The notes under the pieces: model-generated | What the model was told of the DNA's origin: nothing | The model's database searches: none | What the model saw: the letters and a program-made list of their open reading frames with translations, nothing else | Position numbers and translations under genes: made by a program | Assembly (NCBI GenBank): GCA_905250125.1 | Contig: CAJNOL010000081.1 | Span: 1 to 64,000, forward strand | DNA from: Rotaria sordida | Taxonomy: Eukaryota > Rotifera > Eurotatoria > Philodinida > Philodinidae | Reading direction: 5' to 3' | DNA: 64,000 nt | Part shown: positions 24,170-37,610 of the stretch, piece after piece | Position numbering within the stretch: the first letter of the stretch is position 1 | How the letters are laid out: every line of letters begins with the position of its first letter

Positions 24170-27100
24170 GTTACCGATTGATAAGTAGTAAGTGTAGAAA
24201 AGTTATGTATACCCGACAACTTTTCTCTTGTTTTTTTTCTCCTCAATGTTACAAGGCCCTTTTTTTTCCTCTCTCCAACTATAACTATACGAAAGAAACG
24301 TATATGTTGATACTACTATGCTTTTTCTTCTGAAGCGCATTTTTTCTTTCCTACCAAATCTATAAATGGTGCCAGTCCTTGTACTGTGTATACATAGAAT
24401 TTATGTTTTCTTTCTTCCTCACATATTATATCCAATCTGGTGCTACATTATAATAAATATTTTTTTACTTATTATTCTTGATTCTACGCAACTTATTTAT
24501 TAGACTAAACTGTAACACATACAATCTGATTAATAATGATCAGAAAAATAAAAATATGATTTTAATTCATTTAGTGTATTAGAAAATATAATTCATATTT
24601 GAAAGATATACTTCCTATATTTTTATGTAAATCTATGCTAAAATTAGAATATGATCAGTAACGTTTTGTTTGTTTTTTAATATTGTATGCAAGGTCAGAG
24701 ATGATTATTTATCCAATACATTCTAAAGATGTCCATTGAATGTTTATACAATTTCGAATACATGCCGTTTAATGTTGTTGACGTGAAGAAAATATTGATT
24801 CGAATTCTACATTCAATCATATACTAAACTATGCATCATTTACTGTCATACTGTTTTTTCTTCTTTATATATAGAAATCATTAACAACAAACATTAATTA
24901 GTGAATTTAAAATATTATCAACATTTGTTATGAAATAATATCAATTAAAAAAACATCGACTAAATACACAAAATAATATTCGATTATAAATTATAACGAT
25001 CAAATTGTTTTACTACTTTAAATAATTCATAGACAATAAATAGATTCCAAATACAAAACCAAGATAGTTGAAAATATTAGGAAAAAAAGCTTATCATTGC
25101 AGATCTTTATGAGCTAAAATATGAAACTCATATGTCTTCTTTATCTTTCTCTTCCGAGGATAATCAATCATCAGAGAAACGATCTGCCTTAGTTATTTTT
25201 ACATTTCGAACAGATTTTTTTTTGTTGGCACACTATTTATTATTTGCGATAATGTTATTTGCTCGTTATTTATTTTTTCTTAATTTACTATAATTATACT
25301 TCTTCTAATCATTGATTTACCTGGCAAAGAAGTCGGCTATATGTATTCATTATTTCTACAATAAGTCTTAATGCGTTATTATGTGTCTGAATATACTTAG
25401 AAATACTGATATTGATTATCTTCAAAGGTTAAAAATTCGTTAGTTCATGCTCTATGTATTGGTCAAATGACTGCTATGCCAAATCAATACGTCACTAGTC
25501 ATTATCTTTAACATCTATCATATAACCATTGATCTATGCAAAAATCTGAAACTACACTATTTAGAACATTGAATAACCTATTCCAACCATTTGAATTTCA
25601 AGAAAGATTTTAGAATGTGCTAGAACAGTCAAGGACTTGTTATTAATGCTATTCAGTGTTGTTTTTTTCGTTACTAAGGAACTATAGAAAAAAAATCTGG
25701 TGTCTATTGTCGTCAGCTACTACGAGAAAATTCGTACTTAATAATCTTTAATTCAGATTGATAAGGCCTGTCAAGAGGGAAAGGAGGGGCGAAAAAATTC
25801 TATTTAAAACTTACACTTATTATTTTCCTTCGAAAAATGTACGTGAGTTTCACATGGAAAACTATATAATTATGAATATGAAACAAACTGGTATAGTTAA
25901 TAATACATTATACAATCGTCTTAAACAAAAGCAAAATTGTCGATAAACTCTCTGATAAAATGAACGAATATTTGACCAATGAAGTTATTCATATTAAACT
26001 TCACCTATGGAACTATCAGTTAGAAAATAAATTTGGATAAACATCTAATGAGATGTGTTTATCCTTTCAAAATAAAACTGAATACATCAGTATGTATATT
26101 TATTTAGGCGAAAGAAACAATCTCATTTTTCTTTCGTTTTATTAATTTAGTGTTGGAAATTTGTTTAAATATAATTTAAGTTATACTTAAAAATTAAATA
26201 AATGAAACTTTGCCATTGAGAATATCTGAATCTACTTAATCATAGATTTCGTTTTTCATAGTTGTGAAAAATAACCAGATCGAATAGAGTATTACTATCA
26301 CTAGCTGACGGTGGGAGCAGACTTATGTTGTTAATCTGTGCAATTCGTTATGTTTTTTCATAAAGTATTTCGTTTGTGATCATCCCGTGAATAAGAATGT
26401 TATGTGATGAAACAAGAAATTCAAGTACCTAAACTTACCGAAAGATCTCAAGATGTATCAATATATATTCTAATTGAAAATGGTTTTTCGTTCTTAAATT
26501 CTTTTACCATTTCTTACGTGAAAGAGTATGTTTTATTTTTTTGATATGTTATCACATATTTCCATGTGTTGTTACTATTCTATTTATACAAAACTGTTAT
26601 CAGTTAGTATAATAAAAGATTTGAAATGCAATCTTATCAAAAGGAAAAGAAAACATGTTTCAATCAACATCGTTTCAGATAAGCATTATGTCAGAGCTTA
26701 TTCATACAGTAAAAGAATATGAATAAAATAAGTTTTATCAATTATTAAAATAAGCCGACATCGATTTGTAACCAGCAGATGATAATTAAACAAACAGATG
26801 AATCGAGTGTAGATAATAGAATACATAATAAGGCAATATTGATATAGATATGGTATTTGAGTGAGTGTATAAAAAAAAGTGTTTTTTTTTTAATATTGAA
26901 TAAAAATTGAATGATAAATTGTCACCAATAGTCTTTCTACTGATACTATTTTCATGAGAAATTGAAAAATTTCATTTAAATAAGTAATAAATATAATATT
27001 GGCTTTTACTGATCGCTGTCAGCAAGCGTTATGAAATTTTATTTTCTTACATTACAACATCTCTATTCTCTCAATAATACTAGTAAATTCTCTAAAATGT

Positions 27101-27512
27101 TTATCATAGTATATACGAGTTGTTCAATTTTCAACAAATTTCCAGAATATAGGGCTTATTTCTTAATAAGCATAATTGGATTGAATAAAAAACTAAAAGT
27201 ACTGTTTCTGACAGACTTTCATCCTTTTCCCAAACTAGCATTTTTGAAGCAGGAGAAAAAAACACGAACCAGCAAAAGCAATTAGATATTCATCTTCAAT
27301 GTCGAGTTTTGTATCACGTTATGTTTGTTGTTTATTAAGATATAAAGGAAATTTTTTTTTTGACTTTTTTAACCTGAGAAATTTCCTAGAAGAATCAATG
27401 TTGATATTTTAATAAACTAAACACTAGATTTTGTTTAGAATTTGATGTTAATTCCAAATATTATAGTAGAGTAGAAACGTTATTAATTCTCATATTTCTC
27501 AATACATGAAAG
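24170..27512. other. 3.3 kb AT-rich intergenic region
   Basis: No coding frame with family resemblance. One near-perfect hairpin is visible at about 26036-26066 (arms GGATAAACATC and GATGTGTTTATCC). Otherwise only scattered poly-A/T runs are seen. Confidence 0.5.
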
Positions 27513-28609
27513 CAGTGGCGTAGCCAGCAGGATGGCAATTCGGTAATTGCCACCTAAACCAAATTTTATTGCCACCTAATATTATTTAAAGGTGGGCAAT
27601 TGCCCATTGTCAAAAAATGTTAATACCTGTGTATACTTAAAGATTCAAGGAGCGTTTTCTTTCAATACATTTTCTCTTGATGTGATCTAATCAAGTGATT
27701 TACAAAAATCAATCTACGATCTTTTGCATTCAAAGAATGATCACAGTAATAATGATTCAATAGTATTTTCTGTCAAAATACGCTCTCATACACTTAAATG
27801 AGCTAAAGAGAAACTTGAATGAATGCTCAACGATCTCTCTACGAACATAAATCGTATTGTACAGAAACGACTGAAGCAATCTAAATTAAAAGCTTCCACA
27901 ATGTATGTTGCAACATGATTCTTGCACTGTTAGAGTTGAAAACATGAATAAACTACATAGAAAATCTAAATAAAAATCGACTGAGTGTCTAAACGACAGT
28001 GTTTTGAAAACTCATTTCAGGCATTGAAAGTACTAGTAATGAAATGATAATATGTAATTTACAGGATGCGTATATGACTGAACATTGAAACCATGCAAAA
28101 AAATTTCCATGATTGAGAATTTGTTAGAGATATATGTGGAGTAATGCTTGTCATTGTCTGACGTAATAGAACAAACTAACTCGTGCAATTGTCCGATTAA
28201 AGTAGATAAATGAACCTTCATTGCCTGACGAAAGAAAATAAAGAGGCATTGATCCATGTTTCACGAAAAAAAGATAGACTGACAGCCATTGTGTCTTTAC
28301 CACATATTCAGAAAAGAGATTGATTTTCTTGTTCTATTGACACTTATTTATGACTTGTTGACATAAAATATTAAAATATATGAAATCAAAGAGTACATTT
28401 CTGAAATAGTGTTTGAAAAAAGCGAGCAAATTTATCTGTTAATCCAGGATGACTAATTTCTCTTCAGTAAACTACAAATTCTGTAATGCGGATAAGTATT
28501 TAAAAAACTATTGCCCACTAGGTTTTACAATTGCCCATTGCTATCACCTACTCAAAATAATTTAGCTGATAAATTGCCACCTACGCAAAAAATCCTGACT
28601 ACGCCACTG
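27513..28609. mobile_element. Non-autonomous hAT-type DNA transposon
   Basis: A 1,097 bp element bounded by terminal inverted repeats starting CAGTGGCGTAGCC and ending CTACGCCACTG. It is flanked by a perfect 8-bp duplication CATGAAAG (27505-27512 and 28610-28617). The end sequence and 8-bp duplication are hallmarks of hAT transposons. Subterminal regions share short repeats of the type ATTGCCCA. No transposase frame is intact, so it is an internally deleted or decayed copy. The perfect target duplication suggests fairly recent insertion. Confidence 0.9.
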
Positions 28610-28675
28610 CATGAAAGATTCAAACAAGAATATACTGAATGAAGATCTTTTTTTTTTTATTATTAAGATTAGTTA

Positions 28676-28830
28676 AAAAGGAGTGTGGATGGATGATGCT
28701 GCGGAATGGGTATGGATCCCCTCTTCGCTCATAGCTATACATTATCTTGCTAGGTAGACGTCTAAAGAATGATCCAAAAGTTTCGAGATTTCTCAAAAAA
28801 AAATGTTTTCGAGGTTGAAGAATCTGTATC
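28676..28830. repeat. Dispersed repeat family, copy 1
   Basis: The block around ACATTATCTTGC and GGTAGACGTCTAAAGAATGATCC recurs near 36088-36250 and 41597-41760, each time just downstream of the PMP3-MLF module. Here the module itself is missing, which suggests the remnant tail of an older, fourth unit. Further similarity to unit A continues at about 29830-30050 versus 36393-36600. Confidence 0.6.
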
Positions 28831-29379
28831 TGTAATCAGTTTCTTAAAATTGTGCAGTTTATTCTTCGATCACGTAAACTACACCACAAAAACCTCTAAT
28901 GAAATTTTATAAAAATATCGTTGTTTTCCTCCAAAATCTTTTCTTTAGTGAAAAATCAAGCATTGAGTTTTGAGGAACCGATTACAAATTCGGATTTTCT
29001 GATCCCAAAAGCATTTGCTAAAGCTTTATTATAGTCAATCCGAATTTCAATTCTGACCAACTCCGATCATTCCAAGTCTATAATTGAAATTAGAATTGGT
29101 GCATCTTATTTCCCAGTCCCCTACACACAAAAAAAAAAGAGATTTTCTATACAAATAACATATGACGCGAAAGTAACAGGGAAAACGCTGACCCCTTTTT
29201 CTCTTCGATAGAAGAGTACTGGAAGAAAAATTTTTTATCAAAGGATAGAGCTTTGTTTCTTCTTTATAATTGCGTACAACTTATTGTTATAACACACTCA
29301 TAAACGAAAGAGTGCAACAGAAAAGGGAAGAATCCACACTTTTCTATAAAAGAACTGCATAAAATGTCGATCCTTATAT

Positions 29380-29800
29380 CTCTTCGATAAATGGGTTTTG
29401 AAAAGAAAATTTTTCTTATCAACTAATAGGAAAATTTCTTCTCTTTCGAATAGTGTATGATTAATATTTGTCACATATTAATGCGTGAAACGAGACGAAA
29501 AAAAAAAGAAAAACATTCATGCGCAATAAATTTATAATTTTCATATGAATTCATTAAAAATATCTTGTAGATAATAGTTAATTACAGCTAGCTGTCGTTT
29601 TACAAGATGTTTTCGATGAGTTCATATAAAAATTATAAATTTATTGCATGAATGTTTCGTGTTTTTTTTTCTTGTCTCATTTCATGCACGAATGTACGAT
29701 GAATATAAATTATATACGATTCGAAAAAAGGAAAGAATTCTCTATCTTCTAGTTAAAAATCTTTTCTTTCAGCATCCTTCTATCGAAGAAAAACAGGAGC
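29380..29800. repeat. Imperfect palindrome, about 210 bp per arm
   Basis: Inverted repeat centred on CAGCTAGCTG (29585-29594). Arms share ACAAGAT..., AAAATTATAAATTTATTGC and CATGAATGTTT and remain recognisable outwards to a shared string CTTCGATA/TATCGAAG. It can fold into a long hairpin. It is probably a foldback transposon, inserted in the tail of the older tandem unit. Confidence 0.7.
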
Positions 29801-31431
29801 TAACATTTGTCTACTTACTTTTGCATTGTATGTTATAAAGAAAAAAGTGTGCAAAAAGGAAAGTATCCAAGTAGAAATATATTTAGAGAATTGTATTGAA
29901 TAGAATTATGCCAAAAGGTTAGTTCAATTTATATAATATATTGATGGAATTGTATTTAGTTTATTATTAATTGTATAAAGACTTATTGAAATTACTCATC
30001 ATTCATTTTCCATAGATTTTTATCAACATTTATAGAATTTCGTGTTTGTTTTTTTGCTTTCGGCATGTTTCTTTTATTCTATTATATGTTGAAGGATATC
30101 TATGGGTAACATACAAAATCATTAAAGAATAAATTTTGAAAGTATACAATTTGAAAATGTATTCACAATTGATTTATACAATAGTCAGATAATCCTAAAG
30201 TCTTCTTACTAAACTAGATTTTACGATCAACAGAAATGACTCTAGCAACATGAAAATATAAAATATTTTATTATTCATGATTATATTTGAAATAAGAGAG
30301 GTCCAAAACTTTTCGATTACCGATGAACATTTGCATAAAGATCTCATGTTGAAAGAGTATCTTTTATTCTATCGACTAATATTTGATTGAGTTTTTTGTT
30401 ACAGAGTCATATTCATTTAAACATGTATTCAGCTATCATGTTTTACACAAATCTTTCGAGTTGGCCATGTTAAGAATCGATGAATAGTTTGTTTAATCAT
30501 TTCTATTGTAACAAATTTTTATTTTTTTAACCATCATACTTGACTGTTATCTAGAAGACATCATAGTCTATATAACGGTATAATGTGATTAACAGATCAT
30601 GGAACTAGATTTATGAAAAGTCTGAAAGAAAACATATATTCAAAATAACGTCTATAAAACAGTGTAGTCACCGAGTCTAGAAATGCTATTTCCTGATTAT
30701 TGTGTTTAGAAAATTTATTCGATGTTATCTGTCTTCTATATTGATACCATCATGTTCTTTTTTTTGTCACCTTTCTCATAATTCTGTGCATTCTTAATAC
30801 GATGTATAGGTTCCTTTGACAAAGGATTATCTTTAATAAGTTGTTCCGGTATCTATGAGTAAGCATGCTTCTTTTTCTAACCATCTCTGCTGATATTCTT
30901 CATGCACAATATCATCGCTAGTAAACATTCAGTTTACAAAATCAATAACCACCTGTTTTATAACTATTCGAAGACGAACGATTAATTCAACCTCTATGAT
31001 TAACGATAGCTACTATGTATAAAAATATAACAAAAACATCATGTAGTATAAAAAAAATCAAGATAAGATGAATATCACGGATTATTCATAACACATGATA
31101 ATTATTTTTTATTGCATACAAAAAATAGAAAAGATCAAAAACATCTAAACAGAAGAAAAAAATCAAAATATCAACTTAAATTTGAAATCAAAGGACGATA
31201 TTTTTTTGTGAAACTTCTATTGAAATTTTCTTTTTCGTAATAATAATAACTATCAATTAAAAAGAAAAACAGAAATAGACTACAACTTGCCAGCAAAGAT
31301 TCAGTAGTTTTGTTCATGCTGATACATGCATACACATTAAATGTGTTTTCTTAGCCATGTCTAAAAAAATTTCAATGATATCTGAGACAAGATTGAAATA
31401 CAAAGTGAAATACGAAGTATTATCCAATCTA

Positions 31432-32420
31432 AAGGGTGTCCCAAAAGTTTCGACCCGTCTCAGTAAAATCAATAATATCTATATCAAACTTATATGAAAG
31501 TATCGATCAAATTATGTTATTTTGTAGAGGAAGAGAAGAGCTATCATCTGAAAAAAAACACAGTTCGAAACACATATATTTATTACAAAGTTATGATCAT
31601 TTTACTAATTTTGAGTGAAAATTTTTACGTTGCACTTTTTGAAAAAACAAAAAAAATTTTGCAATGTTTGAGTCATCAAGGTCAATCGAAATATGATTTT
31701 CTACATTGTCTCAGTCGATATTTTTATATGATTCGGTAGAGTTCGACAAGGTCTACCAGAATATGGATATCCAAAAACATTCGGATCCTCTTTTTTATAC
31801 AAAACTTGAAAGAAATCAGCTAGACTAATAAAAATCTGGCATATGATGCATTGCAGAGTATGCTTAACTTTCAATAACCTTGGTAGATCGACTGTTCAGT
31901 CTATTATTTTATGTTTCGAGATACTTTGTTACGTACTGTAGGTGAAAATACTGTTTCCGAGCTTCAAAAACAGATCAATAGTCGATTGACTAAAGTTATT
32001 GAAAGTGAAGCACACTCTCTTTAATGCAAGATATATGAGATTTTTATTATTACTCTTTCTGCTTTTCTCCCAGCTTTGCATCAGAAACAGGATCAGCAAA
32101 CTTGTTGATATTCATATTCTTGTAGAGCTTGACGAACTCTTTCGAATATATAGAAAAGTCTGGAAAATAATATTTCACTTGAAGTGTTATAAGAATATTT
32201 TTGTTTTTTCAAAAAGTGCAACGTAAAAATTTTCACTCAAAATTAGTAAAATGACCATAACTTTGTAATAAATATATGTGTTTCGAACTGTGTTTTTTTT
32301 TCAGATGATAGCTCTTCTCTTCCTCTATAAACTGACATAGTTTGATCGATACTTTCATATAAGTTTGATATAGATATTATTAATTTTACTGAGAGGGCTC
32401 GAAACTTTTGTGACACCCTT
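31432..32420. mobile_element. Tc1/mariner-like foldback element (989 bp)
   Basis: Terminal inverted repeats of about 225 bp begin AAGGGTGTCCCAAAAGTTTC and end GAAACTTTTGTGACACCCTT. A TA dinucleotide flanks both ends (31430-31431 and 32421-32422), as expected for the Tc1/mariner superfamily. About 530 bp of interior shows no transposase. Unit B and C sequence lacks it at the matching place. Confidence 0.85.
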
Positions 32421-32725
32421 TAAAATAACAAACAATAATATTTATATTGTAGCATTCAAGATCATATATCATAGTAATACTGACAGTATCATTAAATTCT
32501 TCTACTATTTTAATGTTAACTATCTTGAAACAACAAATGAAAATCTATTAAATTCTTTTTTTTCTAAGTGTTGATAATAGTAAACATTGGAATTTTTTTT
32601 TGTGATAGTCAAGTGACAATTTTAGTTTTCTAAAATTTTGATATTCTTTTCTTATATTTGGAGATAAGTTTGATGCATTCGTTTATTTCAGTTTATCGTT
32701 ATATATAGTATAGACTTCTAATACA

Positions 32726-33615
32726 CAGTGGGGTGCAAAAAAAATTGCCGTTAGTATTTGATAAAATGATCCCACTGAACACGATGAATATCGTAAAGTG
32801 TTTTTATATATAAGTCGCACATACAATAGAGTATCCAAATATAATAATCCATAACTAGCTCGCTTTCTCCTCAACCAAAAAAGAAGTAAACACTATGCTT
32901 TCATTGATGCGCTCAAATAACTTAGGATCGTTTTGCCTATGTACCTGGATTGTATCCTAGCCTAAAATGTGTGTTTTGAAGAAAAGTGAAAGAAGCCATG
33001 AATCTCGTTTTGGATCAAGGTTTTGTAGCCGAAGTTTGAGCTCGATAGGATTTCTAATACAGGAAACAAACTCAATACCACCTTCTCAACTTGTGACTTC
33101 TATTTGACCTTGAAGATGAATCTTGAGAATTATTCACTTGGAACAAAATTTCATCTACTAGCTGTGGTCTGTCTACTCTGAAAATTTCAAGTCGATTGGA
33201 CAAGCCATGATCGAGATAATGTAAAAATTGGGTGGGAGCGCCATTTGTGCTGGAAGTTCGACAGACCATGATATTCCATTTGTTTCTAAGATGCCTTGTA
33301 GTTGAAGCTCATTTGAATTTTGTTAGATGCTATGGACAGAGACCTTCCCTAAGAAGACGATTTTCGTAGCTCAATGATTGCTGTAGTCCCGTCAGTGTAA
33401 GATGACCGCTCGATATGGCAGAAAAGCGGTGGATGCTCGAATCACGATGTCTCTCAGCCTATGGAACCATACTTTTGGAGGTGTCTCGCTCTCACCACAA
33501 TCTATAGCATCTCTTTGACTGTCGATGGAAGTTTCAGAAGAATCCATTCATGCACTTCACGGATATGGTTCGAGAAAATGCATATATGCAACGGCAATTT
33601 TTTTGCACTCCACTG
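32726..33615. mobile_element. Tc1-like element, 890 bp
   Basis: Ends CAGTGGGGTGCAAAAAAAAT and (reverse complement of the right end) CAGTGGAGTGCAAAAAAATT form terminal inverted repeats of about 27 bp. TA follows the right end. The CAGTG...CAAAA start is typical of Tc1-like elements. The corresponding sites in units B (about 39000) and C (about 45755) are empty. The interior has no intact transposase frame that I can recognise. Confidence 0.75.
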
Positions 33616-33783
33616 TATCTCTGTGCCTATTAATAAACAGTGAAAATGAAGAGAAAAGAAAAAGAAAAGGTTGGTGATGCATCGTTGATCGATTATTTCA
33701 TAATTGAAAATTAATATCACACACGATATGGTCTATCGATGAATGTATATATAGAGACAAAAACCCTTCTCATTAGGTACAAT

Positions 33784-34357
33784 ATATCCCGTTGGCACAT
33801 AAGTTCTACGCGTTTAGATCAGCAGAATTATATCGCTAACATAAAACTATATTTTAAGGAAAGTAATTATACATTTTGATAGCACTCAAAATCCTCTATC
33901 ATCCTTTGTATTTAAGTCTTGACTTACGTTTATTTGCTGAAAATTATTTTGAGTACAGTGAAAACACTCTCATCCTCAGATTCTCACGAACTCCATTTTT
34001 TGGTCCCTTTCTTATGCGTTTTTAAAATATTTATCTATACAGTAATCCGTTTCTTTAGAAAAGTAATTATATATTCTGAGAGACCTTGATATGCTCTGTC
34101 ATCCTCTATATTCAGATCTGAACTTGCATTTATTTGCTGAGAAATATTTTGAACATTATCAATGCGGATGAGGGTGTCTTCACTGTACTCAAAATACTTT
34201 TCAGTAAATAAATGTAAGTCGAGACTTAAATACACAGGATGATAGAGAATTTCGAGCGCTATCAGAATATATAATTACTTTCCTTAAAATGTAGTTTTAT
34301 GCTGGTGATATAATTCCACTGATCTAAACGTGTAGAACTTATGTGCCGACGGGATAT
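33784..34357. mobile_element. Foldback MITE, about 570 bp
   Basis: Long inverted repeats (about 200 bp each) start CCCGTTGGCACATAAGTTCT and end AGAACTTATGTGCCGACGGG, with ATAT on both sides. A third partial direct copy of the arm lies in the middle (about 34050-34160). No coding capacity. The site is empty in the other units. Confidence 0.8.
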
Positions 34358-35047
34358 TTGCTATGCATTCTTAAAAAAAATGTATAAATGATATTACAAT
34401 GCAAATAATTTAGATTTTCATTTTGTTATGTTATATGTATAAATATGCACTCATTTCAGTTAACTATGGCCTTACTGAAAAATTAATATTTATTGAACTG
34501 GAACGAACACATTATGTACTAATAATGATGCACCTTGTTGCAAATTATAAAATATTGATTTTCTTCTCTTATTCAATGTAAACTTGTAGGCGAGATAAAG
34601 ACAAACATTTTTATACTTACTTCGTTATGCATACTCTTTTTTTTCTTTTTATAAATCTTCATGCAATTGTATAATAACGTTGAATATTGATGAGAATTAG
34701 ATAAGTGTTGTTATTCTATCCATTACTTAAACTTGTATTGTGTTTATATACTTTTCTATTTGTTTAACTATTGTTAATTGTGTAAAATTCATTTCAATAG
34801 TCGACCTTCTTCCTACTGTAATTCATCTTTTTCAGAAAATAAATGCAACGGTTTTTCTATGATTGTTTGTCATTTCTTTGTTTTTAGTATTGACAATTAG
34901 AATTACATTTTACATATTGATTATTACCATTATGTATGAATAGAAGCATGTTCTTATTTACATATTAATTCAATGTTGTTTAAATATTTTACTTTTTAGA
35001 TATAACAATTCTACAATCTCTTTCATTACTCATTATTATATAAATTT

Positions 35048-35294
35048 ATGAACAAGGACCATATCAATTACATTCTCTTGTCAATTTTAGCTGTTTTATT
35101 CCCACCCGCAGCTACATTTATTATTGTATATTTCTTTGCAATTAGAACTGTTCGTAATGAAAAATTGTTTTTCATTAATTTAGGTTGGCTGTACGACACA
35201 TTTTTGGATCAATTTAGTATTGACTCTTCTTGGATGGATACCTGGTGTGATACATGCTTTATGGCTTATCTGGGTTGGTCAAAAAAGCGTTTAA
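35048..35294 (+). CDS. PMP3/UPF0057 proteolipid (copy A)
   Basis: Two exons, 35048-35125 and 35184-35294, with a 58 bp GT-AG intron; 62 residues. Spliced product: helix 1 NYILLSILAVLFPPAATFII, loop VGCTTHFWINL, helix 2 VLTLLGWIPGVIHALWLIWV and tail GQKSV. Reading through the intron gives an unrelated C-terminus, so an unspliced view hides the gene. The leader contains a CAG/AG-ATATAA string shared with copies B and C that may be a 5' UTR splice acceptor. The convergent MLF pseudogene follows 150 bp downstream. Confidence 0.9.
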
Positions 35295-35444
35295 TTATGT
35301 ATATATAAAGCAAAATAAATAATAAACTTAGACATTTTTTTTCAATGTACATTTTAATTTCAGTATTTAAGGTTCGAAAAAGCTAACCATCGTTTCCTTT
35401 CTCTTTCTTTATTATGTGGTATAGAAATTCAGAAAATTCTTAAA

Positions 35445-36052
35445 GGTATTATCTATAGATGTGCATCGAACGAAATTGCTGGAAGAGTTTGTTGTGATTG
35501 CTGCGAGTAGGGTGAAAGTTGCGATTGCCCTTACCGATGACGCTAGAAATTAGGCTCATTAGGAGCTCTTCTATGTCATTGAATTTCTTGTCGACACTAT
35601 CCTGTAGATGAATTGAATCAATGTTGAATTATTCCATCATGTTCACCAACAAAATAGCCGACTTGCATCTTATCAATATCATGATCTAGATCATGTAACA
35701 CTTTTTTTGATTGTCAAAATTCCATCTGGTCCTGTTCGATGTTCATCATGTGCTTCAACAAAATGTGATCAACCATCAAGTCCATGTAAGATTTGTATTA
35801 CATTTATTGAACTTATATCAAATACTTTTGCATAAGAATGGTATAGATCTGAATCTATAAATGTTGATATACCATCAATATCAGAAGCACTTCGTAATAT
35901 TTTAATCGTCAAACGATTAGTAAGACCAAAAAGAGAATCGAGCAAGTCACTATCACCACCTTTTTTTTTTATAACTGTGGAAAACAGATCTATTGAATTG
36001 TTGATGAACAACACTATCATCAGTTGGATTAACAGGCTGTCAAAGATCAGAC
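35445..36052 (-). pseudogene. MLF pseudogene A
   Basis: Clear nucleotide similarity to the intact MLF gene at 47209-47898 across most of its length, including the start region (ATG at 36052) and the conserved middle. The frame opening ATG TCT GAT CTT reaches TGA at codon 5, and several indels and stops follow. The Gln-rich 3' part is eroded. A decayed tandem copy. Confidence 0.85.
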
Positions 36053-36087
36053 ATTGTATTCAATATTCTTCTGAAAACAAATTATAT

Positions 36088-36650
36088 AGGGTGTGAGTGT
36101 GGATTCGCTCTTCATCCACATTCTGAATCACACATTATCTTAGTTGGTAGGAATCTAAATATTAATTGAAGAGCGTTGAGATCTCTCAATTAAAAAGCAT
36201 TGTTTCTCGAATTACAGATCCAAAAACGCTCAAAGTTTGACATCTAACATTTTGCTACTAGATAAATGTTACCCTGGATTTTTGTGTCTCTAGCTCTATT
36301 AATAAGAAAGACCAAGGGTTCATATTATAGAAAAGTTATTCCTCGGTCTTCTATACAAAAAAAAAACTCCGAGATTTTCTATGCAAACTTAAAGAAAAAA
36401 GTGTGTAAAACGAAAGTATCCTAATAGAAATATATTTGAAAAATTCTATCGCATAGAATTATGTCAAAAAGTCAGTTAAATATCTATAATATATTGATGA
36501 AATTGTATTTAGTTTTTTTATTAATTGTATAAAAACTTGTCAACATTGTTCATCATTCATTTTCGATAGATTTTTACCAACATTTATTATATTTCAAGTG
36601 TGAGTGTGGAAGAATAAAGACAAGATCCACACCACACCTACACTCTGAAA
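36088..36650. repeat. Dispersed repeat family, copy 2
   Basis: Starts AGGGTGTGAGTGTGGAT; the inverted form ATCCACACCACACCTACACT appears near 36630-36650, so it may be a transposon of about 560 bp. The interior matches copies at 28676 and 41597. Confidence 0.55.
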
Positions 36651-37379
36651 GGTTGAAAATGATCGTTTGAAAGACTGAAAATTTCCTATATAAATATATA
36701 TATTGATTATCGATAAAAATACTTTTCTACATATAATTCTCTTCTTTTTCATACATATACAAAATTACATGAAAATCTCAAGATAAAAAACTATATTTCA
36801 ATACATGCTATCATTTATATTTGGAACTGTAGCCTCCTGAAAATATATTATTTTCTACCTAGTATATTGATATTAATTGGTATTAAGCTGTTCCAACATC
36901 TATGAGAAAGTATACTTCTTTTTTTGACCATCATACCTGCCAATCGTCAAGCTCAGTACCATCGCTAGCGAACATTCACTTTATGAATCAATCTTCACTT
37001 CTTTTCTAACCACCCGAATAAGAACAATTAATTAAATCAAATTTCGTAAACGATAGCTACTATGTATAAGTAAATATTCAAACAAAAAAAAATATAAGAA
37101 ATACATCGTGTAATATGAAAATATCAAGATGATACAAAGGTCACGGATGGATGAAATGATTCATCACTTCTATTTGTTAATAGTTATCGCCTTCCAAAAT
37201 AGAATTAATTCTAGTGGGTTGTGGTCTCTATACGACCATAGTCATTATACATAATAAATATCTTTTGTTCCATACAAAAAAAAAGAGCAAAAAATATTGA
37301 AAGTGAAAAAATCAATTAAAATCGATTATAACTAAGAAAATTGAGTAAAATCAGATTTTCTCGATCTTTTTTTTTACAT

Positions 37380-37515
37380 AGATATCTTTAAATCAATTTT
37401 AATCTGTTATTATTTCTTAATGGATTTCAATCTATTCTTGTTATTTGATTTTAATCTATTATTGCTTCTAAATGGATTTTAATCTGTTTTTAATTATTAA
37501 TCGATTTTAATCATA
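37380..37515. repeat. Short degenerate tandem repeat
   Basis: Several successive imperfect copies of a unit near 25-30 bp containing GATTTTAATCTGTT, with related strings again at 38455-38490 on the far side of the neighbouring foldback. Confidence 0.7.
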
Positions 37516-37610
37516 CAAATCGAAGATAAGCATTTTTCTCGAAATTTGAATGCGAAACTTCATTTTTCGTGATATTTTTGGATTGCTCGCGTTTATTAAC
37601 AATGAAGTTG

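Larger units (their letters stand above)
30730..36070. repeat. Tandem module, unit A (with three insertions)
   Basis: First of three tandem copies of a PMP3-MLF module. Shared landmarks in order: a block with TATCTATGAG (about 30850), CATCGCTAG-AAACATTCA (30914), a block near 31165-31310, a block near 32666-32715, the PMP3 leader and gene, and the MLF gene. The same order appears in units B and C. Unit A differs by three insertions at 31432-32420, 32726-33615 and 33784-34357, each identifiable because B or C shows the uninterrupted site. Confidence 0.8.

Noticed and set aside
32726..33615. An active Tc1 transposase in the 890 bp element
   Set aside because: The longest frames inside are about 60-65 codons and show no DDE-type motifs, so only a non-autonomous or decayed element is claimed.
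35048..35308. Unspliced 86-codon reading of PMP3 copy A
   Set aside because: The end of this frame is nonsense, while the spliced model gives the conserved second helix, so the read-through protein is not called.
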